The notes under the pieces are model-generated. The model saw only the letters and a list, made by a program, of their open reading frames with translations. It did no database searches and had not been told where the DNA came from. Below, one piece after another: positions 62,649 to 64,000 of a stretch of 64,000 nucleotides of DNA (its first letter is position 1; each line of letters opens with the position of its first letter). The position numbers and the translations under genes were made by a program. This DNA is from Parapedobacter composti (lineage in GTDB: Bacteria > Bacteroidota > Bacteroidia > Sphingobacteriales > Sphingobacteriaceae): assembly GCF_900112315.1 (NCBI RefSeq), contig NZ_FOLL01000002.1, positions 310,001-374,000 on the forward strand, in the 5' to 3' direction.

Positions 62649-63686
62649 TTAGTTATTACGGTATATGCTAAATTTCTGCTGGTCTCCGTAGGCTTTGAAT
62701 TCAAATCCGCTGATGGCGCCCAGCACTTCGAGGATGTCCTGTATGGACTGGTCTGCCGAAAATGTCCCGCTGACCCGATATGCGGCCAGTTGCGCATCGG
62801 TTATTTCGATAGTTACGCCAAACCGCCTTTGCAGTTCAGCTATGGCGGATGCCAATGGCTGTTCGTCGAAGTATATGTTGCCGGATACCCATTGCTGCAG
62901 GGCATACACATCTACCTGGTCCTTGCGAGCCATCCCTGACCGGGCATCCCACGTGACCTGCTGGCCAGGAACAAGTGTTGCGAGTTGCTCGGACCGGTTT
63001 CCGCTATCCTTGCTGACGGCAACCTTTCCGGTAGCCACAGCTACGACCATCGGCTGACCGTCGAATGCAACGATTTTGAAAGAGGTACCCAACACCCGTG
63101 TGCGGATGTCGCCCGTCTGGATAATGAATGGCTTGGTGTCATCTTTCTGCACATCGAAGAAAGCTGTCCCCGACAGCTCTACCACACGTCGGTCAGCTGA
63201 AAACCGCTCGGGATAGTACAGTGTGGAGCCTGCTCCGATATGTACTATGGAGCCGTCAGGCAATGTGAGGGATTGCGGAAGGCCTTTTGCGTTGGTATGC
63301 TCCAGATAAACGATCTGCTGACTGTGGCCGGTCATGCTTCTGTACTGCCATATTATCCCAAACGCCAGTAAGCAAATGGCAGCACATGCGGCGATAGCTT
63401 TCAGGTATCGCAACCTCCGGACCGGACGTATTTTCTTTTCGTACACCTCCGGTATTTCGGAACCTATGCGTCCCACCAAAGCCGCCCTCATCCGAGTCAT
63501 GCGGCCATCGAGTTCGTCCTTTGGTATTGGTTGATCCGGTTCGTCATGGTATAGTTGTTCCATGACCATATGCATGTATTCTTCTATACCGGGAAGCTCC
63601 AGCAGCGCCTTGACCTCACGCAGTTCTCTTTCGGTGCATTGGCCTTTGAGGTATTTCTTCAGTAGTTGCTCTTTTGCTTCTTCCAT
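62649..63686 (-). CDS. FecR-family anti-sigma factor
   Basis: A 345-residue protein. A cytoplasmic sigma-binding part (about 1-80; LLKKYLKGQCTERELREVKALL) precedes one membrane helix near 92-112 (YLKAIAACAAICLLAFGIIW). The periplasmic FecR domain follows, with LPDGSIVHIGAGSTLYYPERF and VVELSGTAFFDVQKDDTKPFIIQT, and a C-terminal STN-like segment (DEQPLASAIAELQRRFGVTIEI). It should carry the receptor's signal to the ECF sigma factor encoded just upstream. Confidence 0.92.
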   Translation of the reverse strand: MEEAKEQLLKKYLKGQCTERELREVKALLELPGIEEYMHMVMEQLYHDEPDQPIPKDELDGRMTRMRAALVGRIGSEIPEVYEKKIRPVRRLRYLKAIAACAAICLLAFGIIWQYRSMTGHSQQIVYLEHTNAKGLPQSLTLPDGSIVHIGAGSTLYYPERFSADRRVVELSGTAFFDVQKDDTKPFIIQTGDIRTRVLGTSFKIVAFDGQPMVVAVATGKVAVSKDSGNRSEQLATLVPGQQVTWDARSGMARKDQVDVYALQQWVSGNIYFDEQPLASAIAELQRRFGVTIEITDAQLAAYRVSGTFSADQSIQDILEVLGAISGFEFKAYGDQQKFSIYRNN

Positions 63687-63849
63687 TTGCTAAGTGGTGC
63701 TTTATATGTAGAGATGCAGATTTTGGGGCACCACCACCAGTCAGGAAAAACAAAAATATGCAACTAAATGATTTTCAAGATAAAAATATGGTTTCTTGGA
63801 TGAGTCTGTTAAAGGGGTAACAACAGTACTGACGGCGGGAAAGGCCGAC

Positions 63850-64000
63850 TTAAAAAAGGTGAAAAGCGATGAGCAGACCGACTAAAACCTGTTCGCTGGC
63901 GCGCTTGCGGAGGGTCGACAAGGCTGAAGACATATGGTTTTCTACTGTGTTGACCGAAAGCCCAAGCACGCTTGCAATCTTTGCATAGCTAAGGTTTTCT
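63850..64000 (-). CDS. ECF sigma factor, C-terminal end (runs off window)
   Basis: The last 50 codons of a sigma-70 family protein are present, ending at the TAA at 63850-63852. The visible residues (ENLSYAKIASVLGLSVNTVENHMSS, split over the region 4 helix-turn-helix) match sigma region 4. It precedes fecR by 163 bp on the same strand, the standard order. It should direct transcription of the receptor and lipoproteins when the ligand is bound. Confidence 0.9.
   Translation of the reverse strand, partial: ENLSYAKIASVLGLSVNTVENHMSSALSTLRKRASEQVLVGLLIAFHLF

Overview
The window looks like a chromosome segment of a Bacteroidota bacterium, most likely a Sphingobacteriaceae member such as Parapedobacter or a relative. 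The evidence is the Bacteroidota promoter form (-7 TAnnTTTG with a -33 TTG/TTTG) in front of many genes, the GldA/GldF/GldG transporter, a TonB receptor with an N-terminal STN domain under a FecR/ECF-sigma pair, many lipoproteins and the gene families present. The backbone has roughly even base composition.

Layout. 1-4.3 kb (minus): a translation block, tRNA-Thr(TGT), tRNA-Tyr, tRNA-Gly, tRNA-Thr(GGT), tuf, tRNA-Trp, secE, nusG, a terminator, then a separately promoted rplK-rplA-rplJ. 4.4-15 kb: an outer-membrane barrel protein, a fimbrillin-like lipoprotein, a large secreted zinc metalloprotease, and a DUF4340-gldG-gldF-gldA transporter operon. 15-30 kb: housekeeping genes, including the DUF177-rpmF-plsX-fabH-accB-accC fatty-acid block, tatC, rpiB, an M28 peptidase, and the queuosine-related queH and gluQRS. 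30-41 kb: a CapD-type sugar-nucleotide enzyme, a TPR protein, ribH, dapD, tsaC/YrdC, folP, metG, DoxX and a methyltransferase.

40,935-54,224 is an integrated mobilizable element of about 13.3 kb in the 3' end of tRNA-Glu. It is bounded by a 14-bp direct repeat (the tRNA end) and carries similar tandem AAAAGAACC-type repeats just inside both ends. The backbone is a tyrosine integrase, an excisionase-like HTH protein, a MobC-like protein, a relaxase and a structured oriT candidate. No conjugation machinery is visible, so it should be mobilized by a helper. Cargo, which by eye is more AT-rich, includes a nucleotidyltransferase pair, a YfhO-like membrane protein, a methyltransferase, a small unknown beta-rich protein, an alpha-oxoamine synthase followed by a TetR regulator, and a YafQ-type toxin-antitoxin pair at the right end. 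The least explained part is the 51.0-53.3 kb module: its leader contains a perfect 40-bp palindrome, a second site with the same half-sites and spacing, and a further inverted repeat directly before the TetR gene.

54.2-64 kb (minus): an apparently broken zinc-ribbon gene, then a signal-transduction and uptake locus reading ECF sigma factor (partial), FecR anti-sigma, a TonB-dependent receptor without a SusD partner, and three surface lipoproteins (DUF4397, IPT/TIG-like, DUF5689), plus a small helical protein. The sigma/FecR pair probably controls this receptor locus in response to its ligand.
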